Assembly: GCF_900108175.1 (NCBI RefSeq)
Contig: NZ_FNVO01000031.1
Coordinates: 1 to 61,711, forward strand
Source of the DNA: Thermomonospora echinospora
GTDB lineage: Bacteria > Actinomycetota > Actinomycetes > Streptosporangiales > Streptosporangiaceae
Length of the DNA: 61,711 bases
Direction of reading: 5' to 3'
Part shown: in pieces, positions 51,086 through 60,391 of the stretch
How the letters are laid out: the number at the start of each line of letters is the position of its first letter
Position numbering within the stretch: the stretch's first letter is position 1
Notes under the pieces: model-generated
What the model was told of the DNA's origin: nothing
Seen by the model: only the letters and a program-made list of their open reading frames with translations
The model's database searches: none
Position numbers and translations under genes: made by a program

Positions 51086-51873
51086 ATGCGTGTTCGCCTT
51101 CGCCGTCAAGCGGCCATCATCGGCGCCACCGTTGCCGCCCTGCTCGCCGCGGCCGTGCCGACCATGGCGTCCAATACCGGCAAGCCAGCCGGACCGCCGA
51201 AGCCGACGGTGGTGCTCGTCCATGGAGCGTGGACGGATTCCTCTAGCTGGCTCGGGTCATCCAGCGGCTGAGGAGCGACGGCTACCCCGTCCGAGCCATC
51301 GCCAATCCGTTGCAGGGCCTGACCAGCGACACCGCATACGTCAGCAGCTACCTGACCACGATCGAGGGGCCCAAGGTGCTGGTCGGCCATTCCTACGGTG
51401 GTGCCGTCATCACCAACGCCGCGACCACCGTCCCCGACATCACATCCCTGGTGTACATCGCCGCGTTCATCCCCGCCAAGGGCGAGACCGTCGGTGAACT
51501 CGCCGCCAAGTCGGACCCGGCGCTGCCGCTGGTCTCCACCCCGGTGCCCGGCGGCACGGAGGTCATCTTCGACCCGGCGCGGTTCCGTACCGCCTTCGCC
51601 GGTGACCTCGACAAGGCCACCGCCGCCGAGCTCGCCATCACCCAGCGGCCCGCCACCACCAGGGCCGTCACCGACCCGAGCGTCGAAGAGGGCTTCCGCA
51701 CCATCCCCTTCTGGGCTCTCGTCACCCGCCAGGACCGCGCCATCTACCCCGATGTGCAGCGCCTCATGACCACCCGGGCCCACGCCCGCACCACGGAGGT
51801 GGATGCCTCGCACTCGGTCATGCTCAGCCGTCCCGGCGCCGTCACCGAGATCATCGAGCGGGCCGCGCGGTGA
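51086..51873 (+). pseudogene. secreted alpha/beta hydrolase gene with a frameshift
   Basis: The frame starts with a Sec-type signal (RLRRQAAIIGATVAALLAAAVPTMAS) and reads TVVLVHGAWTDSSSW, then shifts frame near 51251. The rest continues in the next frame: RVIQRLRSDGYPVRAIANPL, the nucleophile elbow LVGHSYGGAVITNAA, FIPAKGETVGEL and VDASHSVMLSRPGAV with the catalytic His. A single missing base in TGGCTCGGG explains it. Without that lesion it would be a complete exported hydrolase of about 262 aa; a sequencing error cannot be excluded. GAAAGGATCG lies before the ATG. Confidence 0.75.
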
Positions 51874-52036
51874 CCTCGGCGCCTGGCCACCGGGCGCCCG
51901 GCACCGCGAACCAAAGCGCCGATCCGTCGCCGAGCTTGTACGTTCCATGAGCACATGCCCCGGCGCTCCCGGGGTATGGCGAGGCCAAGGGCACGGCCAG
52001 GCGTCGATGGTCCGGCCGGACGAGCGGGGAGGAGCG

Positions 52037-54091
52037 ATGGACGCCACCCGCGGGGAGGGCACCGGCAGGCTCGCTCTGGAGGCGTTCGACTCCGTGCCGG
52101 TCGCCATCGCCTTGACCATCGGACAGGACCATCGCCTGGCCTACACCAACGTCGCCTACCGGGCGTACTTCGGTGACCGTTCGCTCGGCGAGCTGATCTC
52201 GGAGGTGTTCGGCGACCTGTCACAGCGGGACCACCTTGGCCTCTTGGACCATGTGCTGGCCACCGGGGAGCGCTCCACTCTCACCGAGGCGCCGGTGACC
52301 TTGTCCTTCTCCGACACCGGCGATGAGGAGCGCTTCTTCTCCTTCAGCCTCTCCCGGGTCGCCCCGGAGCCTTCCGGTGTGTTGATCATGGCGGTGGACG
52401 TCACCGGGCAGGTCGCCGCGGCCAGGCGCGCCGCCCACACCGCCGAGCAGCAGCGCCGGATCCTGCGCAGGTACCAGAGCCTGGTCCAGGTGACCGCGCA
52501 GATCGTGTGGGTCACGGGGTCGGCGGGTGAGCCGATCGAGCCGAGCCCGGGCTGGGAACGGGTGACCGGGCAGAGCTGGGAGGAGGTACGAGGCACGGGC
52601 TGGACGCGCGCCCTCCACCCCGACGACCGTGAGCCCGCGATCCGATCATGGGCCGAGGCGCGTCGGCAGCACCGCCCCTGGCGGCATGTGTACCGGGTAC
52701 GGACCAAGGATGGGGAGTACCGGCACTTCGAGACCAACTCCGCGCCGGTGTATGAGAACGACGTCGTCGTGGAGTGGGTCGGCACGTACACCGACGTCGA
52801 GGAGCGGTGGCAGCGGCGCCGCCGCCGGGAGCTGATCGACCGCGCCGCCACCGCGACCGCCGAGCACACCGAACTGCCCGAGATGGTCGGCGCGATCGCC
52901 GACGTGCTCGTCCCCGCGCTCGTCGACGGGTGCGGCATGCACCTGCTGCCTGGATTCAGCGACCGCCCCGAGGGCGCCCCCGTCATCGCCAGGCGCGTCG
53001 CCACCACCGCGCGTGAGGGCCTGCCGCCGCACCCGCCGCTCCGCGAAGAGCAGTTCGCCGCCAACAGCGGATTCACCCGGGCGGTGGAGCGGCGCCGCCC
53101 GCTGTACCGCCGGTTCCCGCCTGGCGAGCCGCCGGCCGACCTGCTGCCCGAAGAGTCGACGGCCTGGCTGGCCGAGGCGTCCGCCAACAGCGTCGTGCTG
53201 TTGCCGGTGATGGTCGACGGGACCGTGGCGGCGGTGGTGACCGCCGCCACCTGCGGGGACCGTCCGCCCCTGAGCACGGGCGACGTCGACCTCATCGACC
53301 AGATGTTCAAGCACACCCACAACGCGCTAAGCAAAGCCGTCCAGTTCCAACGCACCCAGCAGGTGGCCCTGGCCCTTCAGCACAGCCTGCTCGCCGAACC
53401 GCCCGACCATGCCGATCTGCGGATCGTCGCCCGCTACCTGCCGAGCCCCGCGGCCGCCGAGGTCGGCGGCGACTGGTACGACTCCTTCGTTCTCCCCGAC
53501 GGCGCGACCGTGCTGGCCATCGGCGACGCGGCCGGCCACAACCTGGACGCCGCCGTCCAGATGAGCCAGTTGCGGAACATACTGCGGGCGCTGACCGTCG
53601 ATCGCCCCGGCCGGCCCGGCGAGATCCTGCGGCGGCTCAACATCGTCATGGAATCACTGGTCCCCGACACGACCGCCACCTGTGCCCTGGCTCGTATCGA
53701 ACAACCCCAACCCGGCCGGTGGCAGCTCAACTACGCCGTCGCCGGACACCCGCCACCGCTCCTGGTCACCCCCGACGGCGACTGCCGCCTGCTGGAAGAC
53801 GCCACCAACCCCCTGCTGGGCGTGGTCTTCGACCAGCCCTACGACAGCGCCGTTGAGCACCTGCCACCGTGTTCCACCGTACTGCTGTACACCGACGGCC
53901 TGATCGAACGTCCGGGCGAGAACCTGGACCAGGGGCTGGAGCGGCTCCGCGAACAAGCCTCGGCACTCGCGCGCCGTCCCCTGGAAGGCTTTTGCGACGG
54001 CCTCCTGAACAGTCTCCTCGCCACCACCGGCACCGACGACATCGCCCTGATCGCGCTCCGGGCACCCACCGGCTCCAAGCCAGGCCCCTGA
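52037..54091 (+). CDS. PAS-PAS-GAF-PP2C (SpoIIE/RsbU-type) phosphatase
   Basis: A 684-aa cytosolic signalling protein. Two PAS domains lie at about residues 15-130 (RLAYTNVAYRAYFGDR) and 150-265 (TALHPDDREP-like segment and HVYRVRTKDGEYRHFETN). A GAF domain spans about 280-440. The C-terminal SpoIIE phosphatase has AEVGGDWYDSFVLPDGATV, LAIGDAAGHNLDAAVQMSQL, LLYTDGLIERPGENLDQGL and TDDIALIALRA, with the metal-binding Asp residues. It should dephosphorylate an anti-sigma-antagonist in answer to a ligand or redox signal. ATG at 52037 follows GGGGAGGAG; no partner kinase is nearby. Confidence 0.9.
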   Translation: MDATRGEGTGRLALEAFDSVPVAIALTIGQDHRLAYTNVAYRAYFGDRSLGELISEVFGDLSQRDHLGLLDHVLATGERSTLTEAPVTLSFSDTGDEERFFSFSLSRVAPEPSGVLIMAVDVTGQVAAARRAAHTAEQQRRILRRYQSLVQVTAQIVWVTGSAGEPIEPSPGWERVTGQSWEEVRGTGWTRALHPDDREPAIRSWAEARRQHRPWRHVYRVRTKDGEYRHFETNSAPVYENDVVVEWVGTYTDVEERWQRRRRRELIDRAATATAEHTELPEMVGAIADVLVPALVDGCGMHLLPGFSDRPEGAPVIARRVATTAREGLPPHPPLREEQFAANSGFTRAVERRRPLYRRFPPGEPPADLLPEESTAWLAEASANSVVLLPVMVDGTVAAVVTAATCGDRPPLSTGDVDLIDQMFKHTHNALSKAVQFQRTQQVALALQHSLLAEPPDHADLRIVARYLPSPAAAEVGGDWYDSFVLPDGATVLAIGDAAGHNLDAAVQMSQLRNILRALTVDRPGRPGEILRRLNIVMESLVPDTTATCALARIEQPQPGRWQLNYAVAGHPPPLLVTPDGDCRLLEDATNPLLGVVFDQPYDSAVEHLPPCSTVLLYTDGLIERPGENLDQGLERLREQASALARRPLEGFCDGLLNSLLATTGTDDIALIALRAPTGSKPGP

Positions 54092-54231
54092 CGCGGGCAT
54101 CGGCGGCACCGAAGCCTGTTGCTCATGGTCCCCGTTTGGCTGGTGGGTTCAATGTCCTGGTTGCCTGGGCGTTCGCCGGACGTGGAAGCGGCAACCGGAC
54201 CCGCCCGGTTCCTGGCCGGGTACAGCGGTCC

Positions 54232-55005
54232 TCAGCCGTTACCGGGGTTTTCCCGGTAAACCAGGAGCTGGTATCCGGGCACGCTGGCAACATTGAAGGC
54301 GTGGAAGTCGATGCTCAGCAGGCCCCGGACGGGGTGGCGCAACACCTTCGTCTCGTGGGTCTTGGGCCGCACGTCGTGGCGCGCCCACAGGCCAGGGAAC
54401 TCCGGGCTCTCGGCTTCCAGCCGGTCGAGTAGTTCCCGGAGCCGGGCGGGAGCGACGGCGAAGTCGGCGCTGTCGCGCAGGTTGGCCACGGTCGCCTCGG
54501 CGGAGGCCTCCCACTCGACGAAGAACCGGCGGCCCTCCGGGTCCAGCAGGACCATCTCCAGCAGGTTCGAGGTCTCCTCGAAACCGGCGAACAGCTTCTG
54601 CGCCTCGGCGTTCATCGCCAGGACGTCGAGCACCGGATCCAGCAGGATCGCGCCGGAGTCGCTCCATGAGTCCATCAGTTTCAGCAGCTCGGCCGGCACC
54701 GGCCGGACCGTCGCCTCTTCGCCGAGTCGGTGCGCCGCACCGGCCAGGGCGTACAGGTGCCGCTCCTCGGCCTCGCCCAGCCGAAGCGCCTGGGAGAGGC
54801 CGGCGAGGACCACTTCCGAGGGGCGGGTCTCCTTGCCCTGTTCCAGACGGCGGTAGTAGTCGACGCTCACCCCGGCGAGCGCGGCGACCTCGTCGCGGCG
54901 CAGGCCGGGGACACGACGCTCGCCCCCCGTGGGCATTCCGACGGCTTCGGGCGTCACCTTGGCACGGCGGGTCATGAGGAACTCGCCCAACTCAGCGCGT
55001 GGCAT
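54232..55005 (-). CDS. XRE-family regulator with MmyB-like ligand domain
   Basis: A 257-aa repressor-like protein. The HTH is at about residues 5-75 (LGEFLMTRRAKVTPEAVG, RVPGLRRDEVAALAGVSVDYYRRLEQGK). The C-terminal MmyB/PAS-like domain shows LLDPVLDVLAMNAEAQKLF, FFVEWEASAEATVANLR, ELLDRLEAESPEFPGLWARHDV and HPVRGLLSIDFHAFNV. This family normally sits back to back with an SDR gene that it controls, exactly as here. The start MPRAELGEF at 55005 is preferred; an ATG at 55029 is also in frame. Confidence 0.88.
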   Translation of the reverse strand: MPRAELGEFLMTRRAKVTPEAVGMPTGGERRVPGLRRDEVAALAGVSVDYYRRLEQGKETRPSEVVLAGLSQALRLGEAEERHLYALAGAAHRLGEEATVRPVPAELLKLMDSWSDSGAILLDPVLDVLAMNAEAQKLFAGFEETSNLLEMVLLDPEGRRFFVEWEASAEATVANLRDSADFAVAPARLRELLDRLEAESPEFPGLWARHDVRPKTHETKVLRHPVRGLLSIDFHAFNVASVPGYQLLVYRENPGNG

Positions 55006-55032
55006 GCCTTTGAGGCTACCGGCGATCACGGC

Positions 55033-55071
55033 ATACCCCCTGGTCAGTGGGGGGCCGTATCGCTACCCCCC
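55033..55071. promoter_or_regulatory. repeated TACCCCC motif between XRE and SDR genes
   Basis: ATACCCCCTGG and CTACCCCCCGA lie in direct order about 29 bases apart, and a GGGGGG stretch between them forms an inverted repeat with the first copy. This is the likely binding and promoter region for the divergent XRE/SDR pair. Confidence 0.4.
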
Positions 55072-55103
55072 GATTCGGCGGAACCGGGTGCACGCTTTTC
55101 GGC

Positions 55104-55907
55104 ATGAACACAACGCAGAGCATCCAGCCCTCCGCCCAGGTCGTCTCCGGAACCCCGCTCGCCGGACGTGTCGCCGTGGTGACCGGTGCCTCCAGCGGCA
55201 TCGGCGAAGCGACCGCCGTCCGCTTCGCGGAACTCGGCGCGAAGGTGGCGCTGGTGGCCCGCCGCGGCGACCGGCTCGACCAGGTCGAGGACCGCATCCG
55301 CGCCGGCGGCGGGACCGCCCTGGCCCTGCCGACCGACGTCACCGACCGAGCCGCCGTCCTCGCGGTGGCCGACCGGATCGCCGACGAACTCGGCCAGGTC
55401 GACCTCGTCTTCGCGAACGCCGGCGTACAGCTCATCTCCGGCATCACCGACCTGGCCGCGGCGGACTGGGACGCCCAGATCGACCTCAACATCAAGGGCG
55501 TCATGAACACCATCCAGGCCTTCGTGCCGTCCCTGGAGTCGGCCGCGGCCGCCGGCAGGAGTGCCGACCTCATCACCACGTCATCGATCGCCGCCGTCCG
55601 GATCCTGGAGGGCTTCCAGGTCTACTCGGCGACCAAGGCCTACGTCACCCAGCTCGCCAAGCTGCTGCGCACCGAACTGGGCCGCAAGAAGATCCGCGTG
55701 GCCACGATCGAGCCGGGCATGGTCGACACCGAGTTGCCGGACCACGTCACCGACCCGGCGGCCAGCAAGCTCATGGCCGACCTGATCGCTCAGATCGACG
55801 TCCTTTCGTCCGAAGACGTCGCGGAGACGGTCGCGTTCATGAGCGCGGTCCCCAAGCACGTCAACCTCACCGAGATCACCATCCTCCCGACCGAGCAGAT
55901 CATCTAG
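55104..55907 (+). CDS. short-chain dehydrogenase/reductase
   Basis: A 267-aa classical SDR: RVAVVTGASSGIGEATAVRF, LVARRGDRLDQVEDRI (Arg after strand 2 favours NADP), VFANAGVQLISGITDL, Ser in ITTSSIAAV, YSATKAYVTQLAKLL with Tyr/Lys, and IEPGMVDTELPDHVTD. It belongs to the YdfG/NADP-dependent group that reduces a broad set of carbonyls. Its partner is the divergent XRE regulator. The stop is followed after 170 bases by a long hairpin. Confidence 0.9.
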   Translation: MNTTQSIQPSAQVVSGTPLAGRVAVVTGASSGIGEATAVRFAELGAKVALVARRGDRLDQVEDRIRAGGGTALALPTDVTDRAAVLAVADRIADELGQVDLVFANAGVQLISGITDLAAADWDAQIDLNIKGVMNTIQAFVPSLESAAAAGRSADLITTSSIAAVRILEGFQVYSATKAYVTQLAKLLRTELGRKKIRVATIEPGMVDTELPDHVTDPAASKLMADLIAQIDVLSSEDVAETVAFMSAVPKHVNLTEITILPTEQII

Positions 55908-56260
55908 TGTCCCGTCCGCCGCGTTCAGGATCGAGTGGGGTCTTGCGCGCAGGTCGACCAGCGGACGGTCTACGGCGCCATTCTCATGCCGGAACAACGT
56001 GATGCAGGCGCGCCGTCGCACCAGGCCACAGGCACGGGACGACTCGCCACCGGCCATCGGCGACGTTATTTCCCACTCCACTTGGGCGCAGTACCGGCGG
56101 CCCCGCCGGTACTGCGCCCAAGATCAGAAATAGTGGTGGCCGCGGTGACCCCATGCCAGGACCCTGTTGCTAGCAGCCGTGCCCTGCACACGGCGGGCGG
56201 TGAGCGTGGGCACCGGCCAGTTCCTGGGCCCCATCCGCATGATCACGACGAACTTTCTCG
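55908..56260. other. 353-bp gap containing only a terminator
   Basis: No coding signal on either strand. The hairpin at 56081-56122 is the one clear element. Confidence 0.5.
56081..56122. terminator. perfect 20-bp stem hairpin, bidirectional terminator
   Basis: Two perfectly complementary 20-base arms (left arm begins CTTGGGCGCAGTACC) are separated by only two bases. It lies between the rightward SDR gene and the leftward Imm49-like gene, so it can end both transcripts. No U-tract follows. Confidence 0.65.
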
Positions 56261-57911
56261 TCAGCGGTCTCGCGGCCCGGCCTCCAGGATCGCGGTGGGC
56301 AGGTAGGCGGAGTTCACCGGGATCTCCCAGCCGAGATCCCACCGCGCGTGGCAGGTCAGCGCCAGTACGCCGAGGTGCACCTGCCGGGTGGAGTCGTCCT
56401 TTCGGTCGCCGACGCTGTAGTGGTCGCGGAACTCCTCCAGGGCGTCCGCCAGCGCCGCGACGAGCCCCTCCCGGTCCCCGGCCACGAGTTGCGACAGCAG
56501 GACGGCGAACGGCCCCAGGAAATCCGGGCGGTTCATCCTGATGTCCTCGGCGGCGTTGAGTGCCCGGTTCATTGCCGTCCGGCTGGGTTCGCCCCTCAGG
56601 TAAGCGCGGAGGGCGACGTGGTAGGCGTGGTGAACGGGCAGGTCCCACTCGGAGGTGAAGTCGTCGGGATCGACGCTTAGCAGCGGATCGAGCCGCTCCC
56701 GGGAGGCCGTGATCAACGCGAGCGCGCTCGCCCTGATCCAGACGAAGTTTGTGAGAGCCATGGGGTCGATGGGCGCAGTGCGCATCGGGGCGGTACGGCC
56801 GCCGATGCTGATCACCACCGACTCCCCCGGAGCCGTCACGACACGAAAGGCCGCCGCGGCGAACTGCGATGCCAACTCCAGTGCCTCCCGCTGGTGCGGG
56901 TCGCGCCCCTTCGAGGTCGAAGTGCAAGCGCCAGCAGAAGCGAAGCAGCTGCGATTTGGCACGTGAGGCAAGGGCGTACGGGACTCTCTTGGTCACGGTG
57001 GCCGGGCTCCAGGCGTCGTTCACCATCTCTGGTGTCTGGTTGTCGCACCACTCCATCGCCTCCCCGGGCACCTCGGGGAACGGCGGGCGTTCCACCGTGA
57101 CCGGCACGGGGAAGGGCTTCCTGTCCGCCCCGTACGGGCCGACGCGCGGTCGTCGCGCGGAGTCGCCGGCGCCGGTGAGGCGCGGGGGCAGGTAGCCGGA
57201 CTCGATCCGCTGCCCCCAGCCCCTGTCCCGGACGGCGAGGGCGGTGAACGCCAGCGGTGCGAGCGGCAGCAGAGTCCGGGGACGCGGGTCCTCGCCCTTC
57301 GGCTCGGTGAGCATCGCCGCGATCGCATGCCAGAACGCGTCCTGGTCGCCGGTGGCCAGGGCGTGCAGTGCACGCTCCCGGTCCTGGCCCGGTGTCCCGA
57401 TGAGGTCCGCCACACGTTCCCCAGCGCCGAAGACAAGGTCGCTCAGGGCAAGGCTGAACCGCGACGAAGCGTCGACCGTGCGCTGGAACGCGTCTTGCCA
57501 CTTTCGCGGGTCGTTCATGACGACGCACAGGTAAAGGGCCTGCTGCCAGTACAACTCGGACAGTCGGCCGGTGTCCTCCTCTCCCGCTCCCGCCTGGTAG
57601 ATCACGCCCGTGCCGGTATAGGAGATGTGGACCGACAGCGGATCGCCCGGCGGGGCGGCCGCCAGTTCCACGGCACCCAGATAGGCCTCGGCCGCCGAGT
57701 GGAGTGCGGCCCAGGCGTCCCGGTCGATCTCCGGATCCTCCACCGACCGCGCTCCGGCGTAGTCCAGCAGATCGTCCCCGATCATCTGCCAACCGAACGG
57801 GGCACGCCCGTCCTCCTGCTGCAGGCGGACGCTCCTGCCGACGCGGTCGGCAAAGTCCTCGGTCGCCGTGCGCAACCGGTCCGCGCCGACCTGGTGCCGC
57901 TCGATTCTCAT
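56261..57911 (-). pseudogene. two-module Imm49-like protein gene with a frameshift
   Basis: The frame from ATG 57911 (MRIERHQVGADRLRTATEDF) runs to about 56910, where a run of four C (56906-56909) shifts the frame; the homologous sequence continues as RDPHQREALELASQF to 56261. Removing one base restores about 550 aa. The two halves look like tandem copies: module 1 ends LAFTALAVRDRGWGQRIESG YLPP, module 2 ends LGVLALTCHARWDLGWEIPVNSAYLP. The pattern resembles Imm49-type immunity proteins of actinomycete polymorphic toxins, a tentative call. No toxin gene is next to it. An IS5 element lies 7 bases ahead of the start, so its promoter is lost. Confidence 0.55.
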
Positions 57912-57918
57912 GCTCTTA

Positions 57919-58769
57919 GAGCTCGTCTCATTTGGTGTGGTCGGTAGTCTGCCGCTCGTGGTGATGGTCGAGCGCATGGTGCCGGACGAGCTGTGGGAGC
58001 TGTTCCAGCGGGTGGTGCCGCCCGCTCCGACGCGGCCGCAGGGTGGTGGCCGACGGCGGTACGGGGACCGGGAGGTGCTGGCCGCGATCATCTTCGTGGC
58101 CACCTCCGGCTGTACCTGGCGGCAGTTGCCGCCGGTGTTCGGCCCGTCCGGGCCCACGGCGCACCGGCGCTTCACCGAGTGGACCACCACCCGCGTCTGG
58201 CCCAAGCTGCACCGGCTGATCCTGGACGAACTGGGCTCGCGCGGGGAACTGGACTGGTCGCGATGCGCGATCGACTCCGTCAACGTGCGAGCGCTCAAAG
58301 GGGGGACCTGACGGGCCCGAATCGGCTCGACCGCGGCAAGAACGGGTCGAAGATCCACTTGATCACCGAACGGACCGGCCTGCCGATCAGTGTCGCAATC
58401 TCTGCGGCCAACCTGCACGACAGCCAGGTCCTGCAACCCCTCATCCGCGGCATCCCGCCGATCCGCTCGCGCCGCGGACCACGCCGACGCCGCCCGGCCA
58501 AGCTCCACGGCGACAAGGGCTACGACTATGACCACCTGCGCAGATGGCTGCGTACCCGCAACATCACCCCACGTATCGCCCGCAAGGGCATCGAGTCCTC
58601 GGCCCGGCTGGGCCGGCACCGCTGGGTGATCGAACGCACCATCGCCTGGCTGGCCGGATGCCGAAGGCTGCACCGCCGCTATGAACGCAAGGCCGACCAC
58701 TTCCTGGCCTTCACCGCCATCGCCGCCGCCCTCGTCTGCTACCGCCGACTCACCAAATGAGACGAGCTC
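57919..58769 (+). mobile_element. IS5-family insertion sequence, 851 bp, complete
   Basis: The ends are perfect 19-bp inverted repeats (left end GAGCTCGTCTCATTTGGTG at 57919-57937, its complement at 58751-58769). The target duplication is TTA at 57916-57918 and 58770-58772. One transposase in two frames fills the element. Perfect ends and duplication show a recent, possibly active insertion. Confidence 0.9.
57964..58760 (+). CDS. IS5-family transposase, two frames joined by a -1 frameshift
   Basis: Frame 1 (57964-58311, 115 aa) holds the N-terminal part (MVERMVPDELWELFQRV, FVATSGCTWRQLPPVFG, CAIDSVNVRALKGG with the first catalytic Asp). Frame 2 continues DLTGPNRLDRGKNGSKIHLI, HDSQVLQPLI, LHGDKGYDYDHL (second Asp) and RHRWVIERTIAWL with the catalytic Glu, ending LVCYRRLTK. 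The switch is at CAAAGGGGGG (58296-58305), a -1 slip sequence, as expected for this group. Frame 2 has no own start of note. The enzyme appears intact. Confidence 0.88.
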
Positions 58770-60073
58770 TTAGGTGAGTGGGTAGCCGCGTCGTTTGTAG
58801 TGGCTGAGACGGGCCTGGTGCTGGCGTCGTCGCTGCCAGGTCGACCAGGACCACACGTGCCCAGCGACGTGCAGTGGTTGCAGGGCGAGGTTAATCAGCA
58901 GGCGGCGAACCTCCGGTAGCGTGAAGCCGATCATGCCCGGCTCGCCGGCGCCGGTTCCCCCTTTGCGACCAGGGAACGGGCCACTGCCAGCCAGGCGTGG
59001 GCAAGCATGGCCAAGGTGATGTGCGCGTACCAGGCCCGCCAGGTGCGGACCTGATAGTGGTCCAGCCCGGCGTCGTTCTTGGCCTGCTGGAAGCATTCTT
59101 CGATCCGCCAGCGGGCCCCGGCGATCCAGGCCAGGTCCGCCAGCGTGGCGCGGTGGGATCCGTAGCAGAGGTCGCCGGGATCGGCCAGCGACCGGCGGGC
59201 CGGCAGCCAGTGCCCGCGCCCCGGCCGCCAGCCGATGCGGATCGGGACCCGGGCCCACTGATATTCGCGAGGGCCGTTCGCTCCGGCCCCGGCCGACAGC
59301 CGCCGCCAGGACCGTGCCGGCAACTCGGCGACCAACTCATCGGCGCGGGCCTGGCCGCCGGTCGCGGTGATCAGCGTATCGTTGCGCTTGGTGGCCAGCA
59401 CATGCGCGGCGTCATGTTCTTCCAGCCAGACCCGCAGGTACTTCACCTGCCCGTAGACCTCATCGGCGGTCACCCAGGCGAACGGCATCCCGGCGGCCGG
59501 CGCACGCCCCAGCATCACCATGGCCTGGCGGGGCTTGGTCGTGAACTCCACCTGATCGGGAACGCCGGCCGCCCGGCACCGGTCTCGATCGGCTGTCCAG
59601 GACTCCGGTAGATACAACTCCCGGTCGATCAGCGCATGCCCGCATGGTGAGGCATAGGCCAAAAACACCCCGATCTGGCAGTTCTCGGTGCGGCCCGCGG
59701 TGCTCGAGTACTGTCGCTGCACCCCGGCCGACCTGCTGCCCTTCTTGACGAACCCGGTGTCATCGACGATGAGTACACCTTCTCGGTCGCCCAGGTGCTA
59801 AATTGCGTAGTCCCGCAGGTCATCGCGGGCTCCGTCGATGTCCCAGTCCGCCCGCCGCAGCAACCGCTGCATCCCGTCCGGCGAGGCCACACCGGCGTGC
59901 TCGGCCTGCATCCAGCCGTTCTTGCGCTCCAGCCCCGCCACCGGCCCGGACACATACGCCCATCTCCCGCTCCTGCGGCTCGGCCCGCACAATTCGGCCC
60001 GCGATCCGCGCATGCACCGTTCCAGCTCCGCCACCCATGACTGCAGAACAGCCTCAATCACCTCATCCGACAC
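58770..60073 (-). pseudogene. IS701-family transposase, decayed
   Basis: From ATG 60073 the frame reads WVAELERCMRG, AGLERKNGWMQAEHAGV, MQRLLRRADWDIDGARDDLR, then an in-frame TAG at 59798-59800. After it the same frame continues VLIVDDTGFVKKGSRSAGVQ (first Asp), TAGRTENCQIGVFLAYAS, FAWVTADEVYGQ (second Asp), ARWRIEECFQQAKNDAGLDHYQ (Glu). Near 58935 the C-terminus EPGMIGFTLPEVRRLL lies in another frame. One nonsense codon and one frameshift make it inactive. The stop codon TAA at 58772-58770 equals the TTA target duplication of the IS5 element. Confidence 0.8.
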
Positions 60074-60391
60074 AAGCCAAACTCTAGATCACAAAAGGTG
60101 ACTGTAGTATTGGATGAACACCTCGACCCACCCTCCCGCCCGCGGTGTCTTTCCGGCGTATTCCGGCCGGCCCCGTAGAACGGGTCCAGCCCAAGTAAGC
60201 CCAAAACCCACATTGAGATGATCTTGGAATCGGCGTGAGGCCGTGTTCCTTGCTTCGTGTGTTTGTTCGGTGTCGGTGAGTTATCGGATTCGTCGGCGCT
60301 GCCGGTAGTTGTCCCGCTACGTTTTGTTCGCTGGCAGGTGCGCCGGTTGTCCTGACGCGCCCCAGGGTGTGGTGCTGCACGAGGCGGTGGG
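60074..60391. other. 318-bp gap between transposon remnants
   Basis: The bases just after the IS701 start should hold its right inverted repeat, but I cannot identify the ends. The remainder leads into the Tn3-type transposase frame. No gene, res site or terminal repeat is clear. Confidence 0.4.

Noticed and set aside
51086-51873. Programmed frameshift in the secreted hydrolase
   Set aside because: TGGCTCGGG is not a slippery heptamer and no such control is known for this family; a deletion or sequencing error is simpler.
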